Shown: positions 17,575-28,233 of the stretch, one piece after another
Layout of the letters: each line of letters begins with the position of its first letter
Numbering within the stretch: the stretch's first letter is position 1
NCBI GenBank assembly: GCA_017480195.1
Contig: JAFVBE010000031.1
Coordinates: forward strand, 1-64,000
DNA length: 64,000 nucleotides
DNA from: Lachnospiraceae bacterium
GTDB taxonomy: Bacteria; Bacillota; Clostridia; Lachnospirales; Lachnospiraceae
Reading direction: 5' to 3'
Made by a program: the position numbers and the translations under genes
The notes under the pieces: model-generated
The model's database searches: none
Told to the model about the DNA's origin: nothing
What the model saw: the letters and a program-made list of their open reading frames with translations, nothing else

Positions 17575-18108
17575 CTAATCCGATAATACTCCCTTGTTCT
17601 TCATCAGGTAATCAACAAGTGATATAACGGTAAGTGCAAGTGCCGCATATATGAATACCTGCTCTACAAGCCATGCGATATGTCCGCCGAAATCACATAT
17701 CAGTATTATAATCATTACCATCTGTACAACGGTCTTAACCTTACCCCACCAGCCTGCTGCTATGACAATTCCCTTGTCTGCAGCTATAAGTCTGAAACCG
17801 CTTATGATGAATTCTCTCGCAATTATTATAATTACTATCCACGCAGGTATTCTGTCAAGCTCAATAAGCGCAATCATAGCCGAGCATACAAGAAGCTTGT
17901 CGGCAAGAGGGTCCATAAACTTTCCGAAATTAGTTATAAGGTTGTACTTTCTTGCAATATGTCCGTCTAAGGTGTCAGTAATCGCCGCCACACAGAAAAT
18001 ACCAAGCGCAATCCACTTGCCGTATGGTATATCAGGCACCATTAATGCCACAAGAAAAAATGGTATAAGTATAACTCGCATTATCGTAAGCTTATTCGGT
18101 AAATTCAT
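17575..18108 (-). CDS. pgsA: CDP-diacylglycerol-glycerol-3-phosphate 3-phosphatidyltransferase
   Basis: A 177-residue membrane enzyme that makes phosphatidylglycerol phosphate, the committed step of phosphatidylglycerol synthesis. The CDP-alcohol phosphotransferase signature D-x2-DG-x2-AR-x8-G-x3-D-x3-D is seen in DTLDGHIAR...GKFMDPLADK, residues about 43-65. About five membrane helices. The start overlaps the 3' end of rimO by 17 nt, indicating coupled translation. Gene order rimO-pgsA-cinA is conserved in Firmicutes. Confidence 0.95.
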   Translation of the reverse strand: MNLPNKLTIMRVILIPFFLVALMVPDIPYGKWIALGIFCVAAITDTLDGHIARKYNLITNFGKFMDPLADKLLVCSAMIALIELDRIPAWIVIIIIAREFIISGFRLIAADKGIVIAAGWWGKVKTVVQMVMIIILICDFGGHIAWLVEQVFIYAALALTVISLVDYLMKNKGVLSD

Positions 18109-19501
18109 CTTCTACATCTCCTATCAAATCATAAGGCCCTGCCTCTTTTATCTTTACATCAACTATGCTTCCCGACATCAGCTCATAATCGCAGTTTACG
18201 AATACAAGTCCGTCTACGCCGGGAGCATCCTTATATGTTCTTCCTACATATACATCATCATCCGCAGCATACCCCTCTATGATGACCTTATATGTCTGCC
18301 CCATCATAGCTTCGTTCTTATCTGCTGAGATTTCCTGTTGAAGCTCCATTATCTCATCGCGCCACTTTTCAGCAAGTTCTTCGTCTATCTGCTCATCGAA
18401 CTCGGCAGCCGGAGTTCCTTCCTCTCTCGAATATGTAAATACCCCTACTCTGTCAAGCTCCATCTCGTCAAGAAACTCCATAAGGCTCTCATGTTCTTCC
18501 TCTGTCTCTCCCGGAAAGCCTGTTATAAGTGATGTTCTTATAGCTATATCGGGTACCTTAGCTCTTAGCTTCTCTATAACCTCAATAATCGACTTCTTGT
18601 CAGTCTTTCTTCCCATTCTCCTGAGTATGTCATCCTCCGAATGTTGAAGCGGCATATCTATATAGTGCAGGAGCTTTGGCTCGTTAGCAAATACCTCAAT
18701 AAGTTCATCGTATATCTCCTCAGGATAGCAGTACATCACCCTAATCCATTCTATACCATCTATCTTAGCAAGCTTACTTATAAGCTCGTGCAAACACTTC
18801 TTTCCGTATATGTCCTTGCCATAGCAGGTAGTCTCCTGTGCTACAAGTATAAGCTCCCTGATACCGTTCTCAGCCATATATGAGGCTTCGTCGATAAGCT
18901 TATCCATTGGAACACTTCTATATCTTCCTCTTACCTTAGGGATGACACAGTAGGTACAATGCTTATCGCATCCCTCTGCAATCTTAAGATACCCCATAAA
19001 TGTACCGGAGGCTATCGCCTTGTGTGTATCCGATACCGCCAGCTTATCTATGTTATCAAAGATAGCCACCTTCTTATGTTCACCTTTTTTGTCTTCTTTA
19101 TCGGCTCTTAAAGCCTCGGACTCGCTATCATTTAAAGCTTGATTATCATTTCTCTCAAGCTCCTTTATAACCTCTACTATCCTGTCGAAACTCGCTGTAC
19201 CGACACAGGCATCTATCTCGGGTATCTCGTCAAATATTTCATTTTTATATCTCTCTGCCAGACAACCTGCCGCTATGATGTACTTAAGCCTGCCTTCTTC
19301 TTTTAGCTTAGCCATCTCAAGTATGGTATTTATACTTTCCTCCATAGCATCCCGTATAAATGTACAGGTATTAATTATAACCGCATCAGCCTCCGCTTCC
19401 TCATTAGTCAGGTCATAATTATTCTTTCTTAATATGCCCATCATGGTCTCGCTGTCGCAGAGATTTTTATCACAACCAAGTGATACCATCATTATATTCA
19501 T
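18092..19501 (-). CDS. rimO: Ribosomal protein S12 methylthiotransferase RimO
   Basis: A 469-residue radical SAM enzyme that methylthiolates an aspartate of ribosomal protein S12. N-terminal UPF0004 domain with three cysteines (SLGCDKNLCDSE, INTCTFI, AAGCLAERY) for one iron-sulfur cluster; radical SAM motif GCDKHCTYCVIP near residue 170 for the other; C-terminal TRAM domain. An inserted, charged segment at about 120-150 (ALNDSESEALRADKEDKKGE) is unusual for the family, which is normally about 440 residues. Starts 1 nt before the folD stop ends. Confidence 0.95.
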   Translation of the reverse strand: MNIMMVSLGCDKNLCDSETMMGILRKNNYDLTNEEAEADAVIINTCTFIRDAMEESINTILEMAKLKEEGRLKYIIAAGCLAERYKNEIFDEIPEIDACVGTASFDRIVEVIKELERNDNQALNDSESEALRADKEDKKGEHKKVAIFDNIDKLAVSDTHKAIASGTFMGYLKIAEGCDKHCTYCVIPKVRGRYRSVPMDKLIDEASYMAENGIRELILVAQETTCYGKDIYGKKCLHELISKLAKIDGIEWIRVMYCYPEEIYDELIEVFANEPKLLHYIDMPLQHSEDDILRRMGRKTDKKSIIEVIEKLRAKVPDIAIRTSLITGFPGETEEEHESLMEFLDEMELDRVGVFTYSREEGTPAAEFDEQIDEELAEKWRDEIMELQQEISADKNEAMMGQTYKVIIEGYAADDDVYVGRTYKDAPGVDGLVFVNCDYELMSGSIVDVKIKEAGPYDLIGDVEDEFTE

Positions 19502-20343
19502 TATTTATTCAATCCTGCTTCCACGCAATTATTCATAAGCATAGCTATAGTCATAGGTCCGACACCGCCCGGAACCGGAGTTATGGCACTTGCTACAGGC
19601 TCAACTGATTCAAAATCAACATCTCCACAGAGTTTATTATTCTCATTTCTATGGATTCCAACATCTATTACAACTGCACCTTCCTTAACATATGATGCAT
19701 CTATCATATTAGGCTTACCTATGGCAACCACAAGTATATCTGCGCGCTTGCAGACTTCCTTCAAATTCTTGGTTCTTGAATGACATATGGTAACCGTACC
19801 ATTCTCTCTAAGCAGGAGCATAGACATAGGCTTTCCCACTATATTGCTTCTTCCGATTACAACACATTCCTTACCTTCTATCTCGATATTCGAGCGCTTA
19901 AGAAGCTGTATAATACCGGCAGGGGTACAGGATACAAAGCCCTTTTGTCCTATGCTAAGTGCTCCTACGCTTGCAGGAGAAAAGCCGTCCACATCCTTCT
20001 TAGGTGAGATTGCATTTATGATTCTCTCATCGTTTATATGCTCCGGTACAGGAAGCTGCACCAGTATACCATCTACACTATCATCCTTATTAAGCTTATC
20101 TATTAATTCGAGTAATTCTTCCTCTGTCGTCTCTTCAGCAAGCTCATAGGCGAGTGACTTTATTCCTATGTATTCACAAGCCTTCTTCTTATTGCCGACA
20201 TAGACTGTGGATGCAGGGTCATTTCCCACCTGAATGACAGCCAGACATATTTCCGTACCATTTGTCTTAAGCTCTGCAACCTTTTCCTTTAATTCATCCT
20301 TAATCTGCTGTGAGATTAATTTACCGTCGATTAACTGTGCCAT
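19501..20343 (-). CDS. folD: Bifunctional methylene-THF dehydrogenase/cyclohydrolase FolD
   Basis: A 280-residue cytosolic enzyme converting 5,10-methylene-THF to 10-formyl-THF in two steps. The substrate and catalytic lysine region YVGNKKKACEYIGI, the VQLPVPEHI loop and the dinucleotide-binding segment VIGRSNIVGKPMSMLL with PVPGGVGPMT near the C-terminus are intact. It lies 15 nt behind fhs, so the two folate one-carbon enzymes are co-expressed, and overlaps rimO by 1 nt. Confidence 0.96.
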   Translation of the reverse strand: MAQLIDGKLISQQIKDELKEKVAELKTNGTEICLAVIQVGNDPASTVYVGNKKKACEYIGIKSLAYELAEETTEEELLELIDKLNKDDSVDGILVQLPVPEHINDERIINAISPKKDVDGFSPASVGALSIGQKGFVSCTPAGIIQLLKRSNIEIEGKECVVIGRSNIVGKPMSMLLLRENGTVTICHSRTKNLKEVCKRADILVVAIGKPNMIDASYVKEGAVVIDVGIHRNENNKLCGDVDFESVEPVASAITPVPGGVGPMTIAMLMNNCVEAGLNK

Positions 20344-20358
20344 ATATTTTCTCCCTTC

Positions 20359-22026
20359 TTAGAAAAGTCCGTTTATCTTTCCTTCTTCATCCACATATAT
20401 TTTCTCGGCAGCCGGAACCTTAGGAAGCCCCGGCATGGTCATTATGGTTCCGGTTATAGCAACTACGAATCCCGCTCCGGCACTTACATATACCTCTCTG
20501 ATGTTTATATCAAAACCCGTCGGTCTGCCAAGCTTGGCTGCATCATCTGATAAGGAGTACTGATTCTTAGCCATACATACTGGCATATCTGAATATCCCA
20601 TCGCTTCTATCTTAGCTATCGCCTTGTCAGCCTCGTTGCTGTAATTAACAGCTCTTGCACCATATATTTTTTTCGCTACACATTCTATCTTTTCTTTGAT
20701 AGACAGATTATCCTCATATAAAGGTTTAAAGTGACTTTCCTTAGTCTCAAGAGTATTAACAACTGCTTTTGCAAGTTCTAAGCCGCCTTCGCCGCCTTTC
20801 TCCCAGACATTTGCAAGGGCGAAATCACAGTCTCTCTCCTTGCAGAATTTCTCTATATATTCAAGCTCTGCCTCAGTATCGGATACAAATCTGTTGAGTG
20901 TAACCACGACAGGTACTCCGTACATCTGCAAATTCTCTATATGCTTTTCAAGATTAACTATACCTTTTTTCAAGGCTTCGATATTCTCATTATTTAACTC
21001 GTCCTTAGATACTCCGCCATTATATTTTAAGGCTCTTACCGTAGCTACAAGTACGATTGCATCGGGAGCAAGGTCTGCTTTACGACACTTGATATCAAGG
21101 AACTTCTCGGCTCCCAAATCTGCACCGAAGCCCGCCTCGGTAATGACATAGTCTGCCATCTTAAGCGCTGCTCGTGTAGCTCTGACTGAGTTACAGCCGT
21201 GTGCAATATTAGCAAATGGTCCTCCATGCACAAGTGCGGGCGTATGCTCAAGTGTCTGTATGATATTCGGCTTTATAGCGTCCTTAAGAAGTGCTGTCAT
21301 AGCTCCGACAGCCTTTAAGTCGCCTGCTGTAACAGGCTCATTGTCCGTATTATATGCAACTATCATCTTACCAAGTCTGTCATGTAAATCATTTATATCC
21401 TCAGCCAGACAGAGTATTGCCATAACCTCAGATGCTACAGTTATTATGAAGCCATCCTGTCTTACAACTCCGTCCATCTTGCCGCCCATACCGATGACGA
21501 TATTCCTAAGTGCTCTGTCATTCATATCAAGACAGCGCTTTATAACAACTCTCTTGGGATCGATATGTAAGGTATTGCCCTGCTGCATATGGTTATCAAG
21601 CATAGCACACAGAAGATTATTCGCCGATGTTATGGCATGGAAGTCCCCTGTAAAATGTAAATTCAGGTCATCCATAGGTACAACCTGTGAATAACCTCCG
21701 CCTGCTGCTCCCCCCTTTATACCGAAGCATGGTCCAAGCGATGGCTCACGCAGAGCAATCACGGACTTTTTACCAAGCTTTCCCATAGCCTGCCCAAGTC
21801 CTACCGTAATTGTAGTCTTACCCTCACCCGCAGGGGTTGGATTGATGGCTGTGACAAGCACAAGCTTTCCATCCTTATTATCCTTGATTTTCTCAAGATA
21901 TTCATTGGACAGCTTAGCCTTGTACTTTCCATACATTTCGAGGTCGTCCTCTGTTATGTCAAGCTTAGCTGCTACATCCTTAATATTAGCAAGCTTAGCC
22001 TCACGTGCGATTTCGATATCTGTCAT
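20359..22026 (-). CDS. fhs: Formate-tetrahydrofolate ligase
   Basis: A 555-residue ATP-dependent enzyme that activates formate as 10-formyl-THF, feeding purine synthesis and, in acetogenic members of the family, the methyl branch of the Wood-Ljungdahl pathway. ATP site [16 protein letters not shown] near residues 62-77; [19 protein letters not shown] and the FTGDFHAIT motif are typical. Full length. Directly followed by folD, which uses the product. No other Wood-Ljungdahl genes are in the window, so autotrophy cannot be inferred. Confidence 0.97.
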   Translation of the reverse strand: MTDIEIAREAKLANIKDVAAKLDITEDDLEMYGKYKAKLSNEYLEKIKDNKDGKLVLVTAINPTPAGEGKTTITVGLGQAMGKLGKKSVIALREPSLGPCFGIKGGAAGGGYSQVVPMDDLNLHFTGDFHAITSANNLLCAMLDNHMQQGNTLHIDPKRVVIKRCLDMNDRALRNIVIGMGGKMDGVVRQDGFIITVASEVMAILCLAEDINDLHDRLGKMIVAYNTDNEPVTAGDLKAVGAMTALLKDAIKPNIIQTLEHTPALVHGGPFANIAHGCNSVRATRAALKMADYVITEAGFGADLGAEKFLDIKCRKADLAPDAIVLVATVRALKYNGGVSKDELNNENIEALKKGIVNLEKHIENLQMYGVPVVVTLNRFVSDTEAELEYIEKFCKERDCDFALANVWEKGGEGGLELAKAVVNTLETKESHFKPLYEDNLSIKEKIECVAKKIYGARAVNYSNEADKAIAKIEAMGYSDMPVCMAKNQYSLSDDAAKLGRPTGFDINIREVYVSAGAGFVVAITGTIMTMPGLPKVPAAEKIYVDEEGKINGLF

Positions 22027-22058
22027 ACTTTTTCTCCTATTTATACTTATATTTATAA

Positions 22059-24725
22059 TTACAGGTTATTCTCCACATAGTTCTCAAATTCTTCCATAAC
22101 CATAAGAACCTTTCTTGGCTTTGTGCCCTCTTCCGGTCCTACAACTCCCGCTTCTTCAAGCTGATCCATAATTCTTGCCGCACGGTTGAAGCCTATCTTA
22201 AATACCCTCTGGAGCATACCTATGGAAGCCTTTTCCTTACCTATTATGAATTTTCCTGCATCAACAAAATACTCATCATAATCACTTCCTGATGATGCTC
22301 CCGACGAAGCACCTCCTGCTTTATTGCTGTCAATCTCTGCCGAGACATTCTCATCATAGGTAACCTCGCCGCTCTGCTCCTTAAGGAAGTTCGTAACATT
22401 GGCTATCTCTTCATCTGAGAGGAATGCACCCTGTACTCTGACAGGCTTCGGATAGCCTGTAGGATAATATAACATATCTCCCTTACCAAGCAGCTTTTCG
22501 GCACCATTCATATCTATAATAGTTCTTGAGTCAACACCTGATGATACGGTCATGGCTATTCTTGACGGTACATTCGCCTTGATAAGTCCTGTTATAACAT
22601 CGACGGATGGTCTCTGTGTAGCAATTACAAGATGTATACCTGCAGCTCTTGCAAGCTGTGTAAGTCGAACGATAGCATCCTCGACCTCACCATGTGCAAC
22701 CATCATAAGGTCTGCAAGCTCGTCCACGATTACAACTATCTGAGGAAGCTTCTTAAGCTCCTCCACGCCTTCCTCCGTACCTGTAACTGTTTTAACCTTC
22801 GCATTATAGCCCTCTAAGTTACGGACATTATACTGCGCAAAAAGCTGGTATCTGTTCGTCATTTCCATGACGGCCCAGTTGAGCGCACCTGCCGCCTTCT
22901 TCGGGTCGGTCACAACCGGTATTAAAAGGTGTGGTATGCCATTATATATACTAAGCTCAACCTGCTTCGGATCAACCATTATAAGCTTAACCTCATCAGG
23001 CTTAGCCTTATATAATATACTCATAATAAGCGAATTGATAAGCACGGATTTACCTGAACCCGTCGAACCGGCTACAAGTAGATGCGGCATCTTGGCTATA
23101 TCAGCTACGACCACCTGTCCGCTTATATCCTTACCGACTGCAAATGCAATCTTGGAATTCATCTTCTTAAATGCTTCGGATTCAAGAAGTTCTCTGAACA
23201 TAACCGGCGAGCTTTCCTTGTTCGGAACCTCTATACCGATGGCAGCCTTGCCCGGTATCGGTGCTTCTATCCTTATATCAGCAGCAGCAAGATTAAGCTT
23301 GATATCATCAGCAAGATTGACTATCTTACTTACCTTTACTCCCTGCTCAGGCTGTAATTCATATCTCGTAACAGCAGGTCCGCAGCTATAATCAGTTACA
23401 GTGACGGTAACACCGAAATTTTCCAGGGTACTCTTAAGCTTCTGGGCTGTCTCTCTTATACTCGCTTCATTGCTTTTTCCGCCCTTCTTACCTTCTTTCA
23501 GAAGGTCTAAAGATGGGTAGACATATTCCTTAACGCCGATTATATCGTCACCATTTGAGATAGAGTTGTTAAGCACATCTGACGCAGACTTAGACTTAAC
23601 ATCTGAGGCTATATTTGCACTTGTCTTAGCATTCGCTGTATCTGTCGTTGATACAGGCTTCGCCGAGACTACGCTCAAATCCTCCGCTATAGCATCCCTT
23701 TCGGCGAGCATTTCCTGTTCTGATTCCTTAGTCTTCCTCCTGCGTCTTTTAACCGGCTGAATATCCGATATAGGTCCGGTTAATTCTTCCGAAAGGCCAT
23801 CTGTAGTCTGTCCATTCTTATTATCTGTCGAGTCAATATCTTCCTCCTCTGTGACCTTAGCCATAGGAATATCGAAGAAGTCTCTCGGCTTCTCTCTGCC
23901 GCCCTCGTTTAATTTGGCACTCTCATATATTAGATTGCTGTATGGGTCAGGCTTTAACTCGTGAACCTCCTCATTCGGCACCTGTCTGTTCTTATGTTTT
24001 TTATTCTTTTTCTTGTCCTCCTCCGACTCAAGGACCTTAATCTTCTCAAGCATATCCCTGTTCTTCTCAGAATTATCTACATTTCCCGATAATCCGTCAA
24101 AGTCGAATTCGTCATCATAATCGTCGTCATCAATATTCGGCTTATACTTAAGCATATCTATGATAGATACATCAAGCACCACGATTATTCCGATTATGGC
24201 AAGAAGCACCGTGACAATTATGGAACCTGTCAGTCCGATAAGCTTATACAGCAGAATAAGTATTCCGCCGAGTATTGCTCCACCGCCCTTTTTATCATTT
24301 GCTCCGTCGCTGTAAAGTGACTTAAGTGAAGCAGTATCCAATGCTTCTGTCATCTGGAATATAAATGCCGCAACAATTAAGAAAAGTCCTATACACAGCA
24401 CTCTTTTAACAACCTTTTTCTGTGCACCGTTGGATAACAGAAAGCCTGCAGCAACAAAGATATAAACCGGCAGTATGTACGCTATCGTTCCAAATAGCCC
24501 AAATAATATATGCGAGAAAAATCTTCCCACAGGTCCGCACCAGCCAAAGTTACTTAGCAGCAGAAACACCATGACTGCAAGATATATAAATAAATATATT
24601 TCATTTCTTCTGGGATCATTATTCTTATGTTTGTTTACCGAATTTTTCTTGACATTATTTCTTGAATTATTATGTACGGTTTTACTTCGGCTCTTATTAC
24701 TTCCGTTTCTTCCCGTATTCGCCAT
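22059..24725 (-). CDS. ftsK: DNA translocase FtsK/SpoIIIE
   Basis: An 888-residue septal DNA pump that moves chromosome out of the closing septum or into the forespore. Four to five N-terminal membrane helices (about 45-200), a long acidic linker (200-390), the motor domain with Walker A GSTGSGKS near residue 555 and Walker [12 protein letters not shown], and a C-terminal winged-helix gamma domain ([24 protein letters not shown] region) that reads polarity sequences. The frame continues upstream to 24782, but the ATG at 24725 has AAGGAGA 9 nt before it and avoids overlap with tepA. It ends 32 nt before fhs. Confidence 0.95.
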   Translation of the reverse strand: MANTGRNGSNKSRSKTVHNNSRNNVKKNSVNKHKNNDPRRNEIYLFIYLAVMVFLLLSNFGWCGPVGRFFSHILFGLFGTIAYILPVYIFVAAGFLLSNGAQKKVVKRVLCIGLFLIVAAFIFQMTEALDTASLKSLYSDGANDKKGGGAILGGILILLYKLIGLTGSIIVTVLLAIIGIIVVLDVSIIDMLKYKPNIDDDDYDDEFDFDGLSGNVDNSEKNRDMLEKIKVLESEEDKKKNKKHKNRQVPNEEVHELKPDPYSNLIYESAKLNEGGREKPRDFFDIPMAKVTEEEDIDSTDNKNGQTTDGLSEELTGPISDIQPVKRRRRKTKESEQEMLAERDAIAEDLSVVSAKPVSTTDTANAKTSANIASDVKSKSASDVLNNSISNGDDIIGVKEYVYPSLDLLKEGKKGGKSNEASIRETAQKLKSTLENFGVTVTVTDYSCGPAVTRYELQPEQGVKVSKIVNLADDIKLNLAAADIRIEAPIPGKAAIGIEVPNKESSPVMFRELLESEAFKKMNSKIAFAVGKDISGQVVVADIAKMPHLLVAGSTGSGKSVLINSLIMSILYKAKPDEVKLIMVDPKQVELSIYNGIPHLLIPVVTDPKKAAGALNWAVMEMTNRYQLFAQYNVRNLEGYNAKVKTVTGTEEGVEELKKLPQIVVIVDELADLMMVAHGEVEDAIVRLTQLARAAGIHLVIATQRPSVDVITGLIKANVPSRIAMTVSSGVDSRTIIDMNGAEKLLGKGDMLYYPTGYPKPVRVQGAFLSDEEIANVTNFLKEQSGEVTYDENVSAEIDSNKAGGASSGASSGSDYDEYFVDAGKFIIGKEKASIGMLQRVFKIGFNRAARIMDQLEEAGVVGPEEGTKPRKVLMVMEEFENYVENNL

Positions 24726-24768
24726 CTTAATACTCTCCTTATCTATGTACCGCCATAAAAATGGCAGT

Positions 24769-25506
24769 TTAATAGTTTTCATACTGGTTTATTTTACTAT
24801 TTTTCTTTTCATTTATCAAGTCATATAAACAATTAAGCGCAGTATTTATTCCTCCGACTCTGTCTATAATACCTTTTTCAACAGTTTCACTGCCAACCAG
24901 CATAGAACCTATGTCCTTAGTAAGCTCCTGCGTATTGAACATAAGCTCCTTAAATGCTTCCTCACTTATAGAACTATGATTTGAGGTAAAATCAATTATC
25001 CTATCCTGCATCTTCTCAATATATTCGAAGTTCTGCTTCACACCTAATACTGTCTCATTGACGCGTATCGGGTGCACAACCATAGTTGCAGTCGGCACTA
25101 TGAAGCTAACATCACCGGACACCGCAAGCGGTACACCGATAGAATGTCCTCCACCTAACACAAGACATACCTTCGGCTTGCTAAGCGATGAAATCATCTC
25201 AGCTATCGCAAGTCCCGCCTCGACATCACCGCCTACTGTATTTAAAAGCACTAATAGTCCGTCTATATTGTCATTATCCTCGACGGCTGCAAGCTGTGGC
25301 AGTATATGTTCGTATTTACTTGTCTTCGTGTTGCTTCCAAGCACCTCATGTCCCTCTATCTCACCTATTATATTCAGAAGATGTATCTTCTGGCGATATC
25401 TGTTGTTAGAAAGTGTTATCTGTCCGTAATCCTCTATAAGATTCCCTATCTTCTCATTCTTACTAAGACCACTCTCGGATTTATCAATGTTTTTTTCTTC
25501 CAACAT
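24769..25506 (-). CDS. tepA: ClpP-fold serine protease, TepA type
   Basis: A 245-residue cytosolic protein of the ClpP/crotonase-fold protease class, like Bacillus TepA (YmfB), encoded next to spoIIIE there as here. The nucleophile region is GGGHSIGVPLAVSG (Ser near residue 122) and the catalytic histidine is in MVVHPIRV. Bacillus TepA has been linked to protein translocation and degradation of spore small acid-soluble proteins; the role here is inferred. Its ribosome binding site is buried in an 11-bp hairpin (separate entry). Confidence 0.85.
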   Translation of the reverse strand: MLEEKNIDKSESGLSKNEKIGNLIEDYGQITLSNNRYRQKIHLLNIIGEIEGHEVLGSNTKTSKYEHILPQLAAVEDNDNIDGLLVLLNTVGGDVEAGLAIAEMISSLSKPKVCLVLGGGHSIGVPLAVSGDVSFIVPTATMVVHPIRVNETVLGVKQNFEYIEKMQDRIIDFTSNHSSISEEAFKELMFNTQELTKDIGSMLVGSETVEKGIIDRVGGINTALNCLYDLINEKKNSKINQYENY

Positions 25507-25512
25507 AAAAAG

Positions 25513-25552
25513 CCTCCATAATAAATACTTTATAACTGTAATTATTATGGAG
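25513..25552 (-). promoter_or_regulatory. Hairpin hiding the tepA ribosome binding site
   Basis: A perfect 11-bp stem, 25514-25524 with 25542-25552, loop 17 nt. In the transcript the 3' arm holds most of the GGAGG site (25513-25517) 6 nt before the tepA start codon, so the stem would block initiation until opened. Seen directly; regulation is inferred. Confidence 0.55.
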
Positions 25553-25584
25553 ACATCTTGACTTTATTATTCATTTTAAGAAAC

Positions 25585-25646
25585 AAAAAAGTAAATGAAC
25601 TTAAATTAAATTCCCCTCGCATTTACTTTAAGATCATTTACTTTTT
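25585..25646 (-). terminator. Terminator of the GH94 gene with two alternative stems
   Basis: One 3' arm (25586-25598, ending in a run of six T on the minus strand) can pair either with 25634-25646 (13 bp, wide loop) or with 25620-25629 (10 bp, tighter loop), because the sequence AAAGTAAATG occurs twice. This lies about 105 nt after the GH94 stop and about 80 nt before tepA. Confidence 0.65.
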
Positions 25647-25750
25647 GTATATTTAACACCCCATATGAACTTTTTGAAACTCAAATCATTCACTATTGGT
25701 ATGTTATCACTTAATTTTTAAATAAAATAGCTACTCAAGGTTACCTATTT

Positions 25751-28150
25751 TTATATGCTAATAACAATATCATTCTCCTCTGAAAGCTCATCAAATGGAA
25801 TATAATCAGAAGCCATCAGCTTACCATTTACCGTAACCTCTTTTACTCCACTTTCCCTGCTGTCAGGGTTATTAACCTTAATATTAAGCTTCTTACCACG
25901 ATAGTTCTTGTATATCTCAAAGTTCTTCCAATCTGATGGTATAGAAGGAGCAATTTTAATTCCGTAATAATCAGGTCTGATACCGAGTATTCCTTCTACG
26001 CAGCCTACCATAACGGTCGAAGCCGTACCCGTAAGCCAATGTACATGTGAACGACCTGCATATGGGCTGTCATCACTCTCGGTAAACTGTCCGTGACAAT
26101 ATGGTTCAAGCTTCCTTATCTCTGCCTTGTCATTCATTGCTGCAGGTGAGCTCTCCATGAAGTATTCAAAGGCTCTGTTGCCGTGTCCCATGAGAGATTC
26201 GGCAAGTATTATCCAGCCCTGTGGCTGTGAGAATATACCGCTGTTCTCCTTAGTACCCGGATTAAAGAGAAGCATCAAAGCTCCGTCAAATGCATGCTCC
26301 ACATAAGGCGGATTCATAAGCTTGACGCCATAAGGTGTATTTAATTCTCTATGAACTGACTCAAGAGCCTTCTCAGCCTGTTCAGGAGATGCAAGTCCGC
26401 TTATTACCGACCATGATTGAGGATTAAGCCACATAGTAGCCTCCTTGTCATGCTTTGAGCCGATTATCTGTCCGTCCTCTGTATAACCGCGTACGAATCT
26501 GTCTTCCTCCCAGCACTTATCCTGTATGATATTTCCAAGTGCGGTCTGTATATCATCAAGGTATTTGATATATTCTTCATCCTTCTTAATCTCGGCAAAG
26601 CCCTTAAGCACTGTCATAGCATAGTAAAGCTGCATGGCTACGAATGATGACTCGCCCTTTTTGCCAAGTCTTAAGCAGTCATTCCAGTCAGCGTGAAGTC
26701 CGGCAGGCATATTGTGATTGCCGAGTCTGTTCATCGAGAAGTCGATTGCTCTCTTTAAGTGCTCGTATACTGTACCTTCACCGCCATTTGCAAATACAAT
26801 AACCTCATCTATAAAATCCACATTACCTGTCTCGGCAATGTATTTGTATATAGTCGGGAAGAGCCATAATGCATCATCAGCTCTATAAGCAGGATGACCT
26901 GTAGCTCTTACATAGGATTCATCATCAGGTGTATCCTCATGTCCGGCATTGTGATCGAACTTAACAAGCGGAAGTCCGCCGCCATTATCTACCTGTGCTG
27001 ACAGCATAAATCTAATCTTCTCAAGTGCCATCTCCGGAGCAAGATGTATGATACCCTGTATATCCTGTACGGTATCCCTATATCCATATCCGTTACGAAG
27101 TCCGCAATATGAGAATGAAGCGGCTCTCGACCATATGAATGTCATAAAGCACTGATATGCATTCCATGTATTAATCATGGCATTAAAGGCTTCACTCGGA
27201 GTTTTTACCTGTAAATTATTAAGCTTGCTGTGCCAGTATGCCTTAAGTTCCTCTAATTCATCTGCCGTCTTAGCAGCTACATCTGCATAAGAAGCGATTA
27301 TCTCATCTGCCTCGTTGTCTTCCTTCATACCGAGTATAAAGGCTATCTCCTTAGACTCGCCCGGCTTAAGTGTAATTTTAGTGGAGAGCGCTCCGCAGGC
27401 ATTCAGATTATAATTAAGCTTGTTATTGCAGGCACCTGCTTCTACTGCAGCAGGATTAGCATAGGAATGGTATCTGCCTACGAATTCCTCCTTATCACCA
27501 CAATAGCTTGTAACCTCTGCACCCGTCATAGCGAATATTCTATTTACAGCCTTGCTGTCATTCACCGCATTCTTCTTTACATTTTCATTGATAACCTGCT
27601 TTATTCTGTTATTCTCATAATATGTTCTGGTTATGAACAGAGTATACTGCAGGTTGACCTGATCCTGTTCATAATTATTGTCATTTGTGAACTCACAGTA
27701 ACCAAATACCGATAAGTCTCTGTCCTTGTCAGAATTATTAGTGACCTTTAATTTCCAAACCTCGTGAGTCTTATCAAGAGGAACATAATACAACGCCTCA
27801 GTATCTATACCGGTATATGATGCCTTGATATTGGTATAGCCCGTACCATGATGACACTCACTTTTATATGTATCAAGCGGCTTACCTACAGGCTGCCACG
27901 AAGCTGACCAGTAGTCAGAATTTTCATTGTCTCTTATATAGATGTATCTTCCCGGCTGGTCAAAATTATTGAAGATATATCTTATTATTCTTCCGTTTGC
28001 GCCGGATTTTACGAAGCTGTATCCACCGGCATTATTGGATATTATAGCACCATATTCCGGTGAGCCAAGATAATTCGCCCAAGGTGCCGGAGTGTCAGGT
28101 CTGTCTATAATGTATTCCTTGTTTACTTCATCAAAATATCCAAATTTCAT
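25751..28150 (-). CDS. GH94 glycoside phosphorylase, cellobiose phosphorylase-like
   Basis: A 799-residue cytosolic enzyme of family GH94, which splits beta-glucosides with phosphate to give alpha-glucose 1-phosphate and glucose, saving ATP. The N-terminal sequence (MKFGYFDEVNKEYIIDRPDTP), length and the PAPWANYLG motif match cellobiose phosphorylases rather than the longer chitobiose or cellodextrin enzymes. The catalytic acid is the Asp in GLHADWNDCLR; the RDTVQDIQG segment and SSPAAMN...EPYCHGQF near the C-terminus line the active site. It stands alone with a GGGAGG site and has no transporter next to it. Confidence 0.9.
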   Translation of the reverse strand: MKFGYFDEVNKEYIIDRPDTPAPWANYLGSPEYGAIISNNAGGYSFVKSGANGRIIRYIFNNFDQPGRYIYIRDNENSDYWSASWQPVGKPLDTYKSECHHGTGYTNIKASYTGIDTEALYYVPLDKTHEVWKLKVTNNSDKDRDLSVFGYCEFTNDNNYEQDQVNLQYTLFITRTYYENNRIKQVINENVKKNAVNDSKAVNRIFAMTGAEVTSYCGDKEEFVGRYHSYANPAAVEAGACNNKLNYNLNACGALSTKITLKPGESKEIAFILGMKEDNEADEIIASYADVAAKTADELEELKAYWHSKLNNLQVKTPSEAFNAMINTWNAYQCFMTFIWSRAASFSYCGLRNGYGYRDTVQDIQGIIHLAPEMALEKIRFMLSAQVDNGGGLPLVKFDHNAGHEDTPDDESYVRATGHPAYRADDALWLFPTIYKYIAETGNVDFIDEVIVFANGGEGTVYEHLKRAIDFSMNRLGNHNMPAGLHADWNDCLRLGKKGESSFVAMQLYYAMTVLKGFAEIKKDEEYIKYLDDIQTALGNIIQDKCWEEDRFVRGYTEDGQIIGSKHDKEATMWLNPQSWSVISGLASPEQAEKALESVHRELNTPYGVKLMNPPYVEHAFDGALMLLFNPGTKENSGIFSQPQGWIILAESLMGHGNRAFEYFMESSPAAMNDKAEIRKLEPYCHGQFTESDDSPYAGRSHVHWLTGTASTVMVGCVEGILGIRPDYYGIKIAPSIPSDWKNFEIYKNYRGKKLNIKVNNPDSRESGVKEVTVNGKLMASDYIPFDELSEENDIVISI

Positions 28151-28178
28151 TATATGTCCTCCCGATAATATATTTAAT

Positions 28179-28215
28179 TAATGACGGCTTTGACACGAAG
28201 CTAAAGCCGCCATTA
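28179..28215 (-). terminator. Terminator of pnp
   Basis: A 13-bp stem with one mismatch (28179-28191 with 28203-28215), 18 nt after the pnp stop, followed on the minus strand by AT-rich sequence. Confidence 0.75.
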
Positions 28216-28233
28216 GTATTAATTATTATTTTA

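Noticed and set aside
17651-18328. Long plus-strand frame opposite pgsA and rimO
   Set aside because: Antisense shadow of two well-supported genes; hydrophobic, serine-isoleucine-rich translation, no ribosome binding site.
22867-23391. 174-codon plus-strand frame opposite ftsK
   Set aside because: Lies wholly within the FtsK motor domain in antisense; no start signals or recognisable domain.
24726-24782. N-terminal extension of FtsK by 19 residues
   Set aside because: Overlaps tepA, no ribosome binding site, whereas the ATG at 24725 has AAGGAGA.
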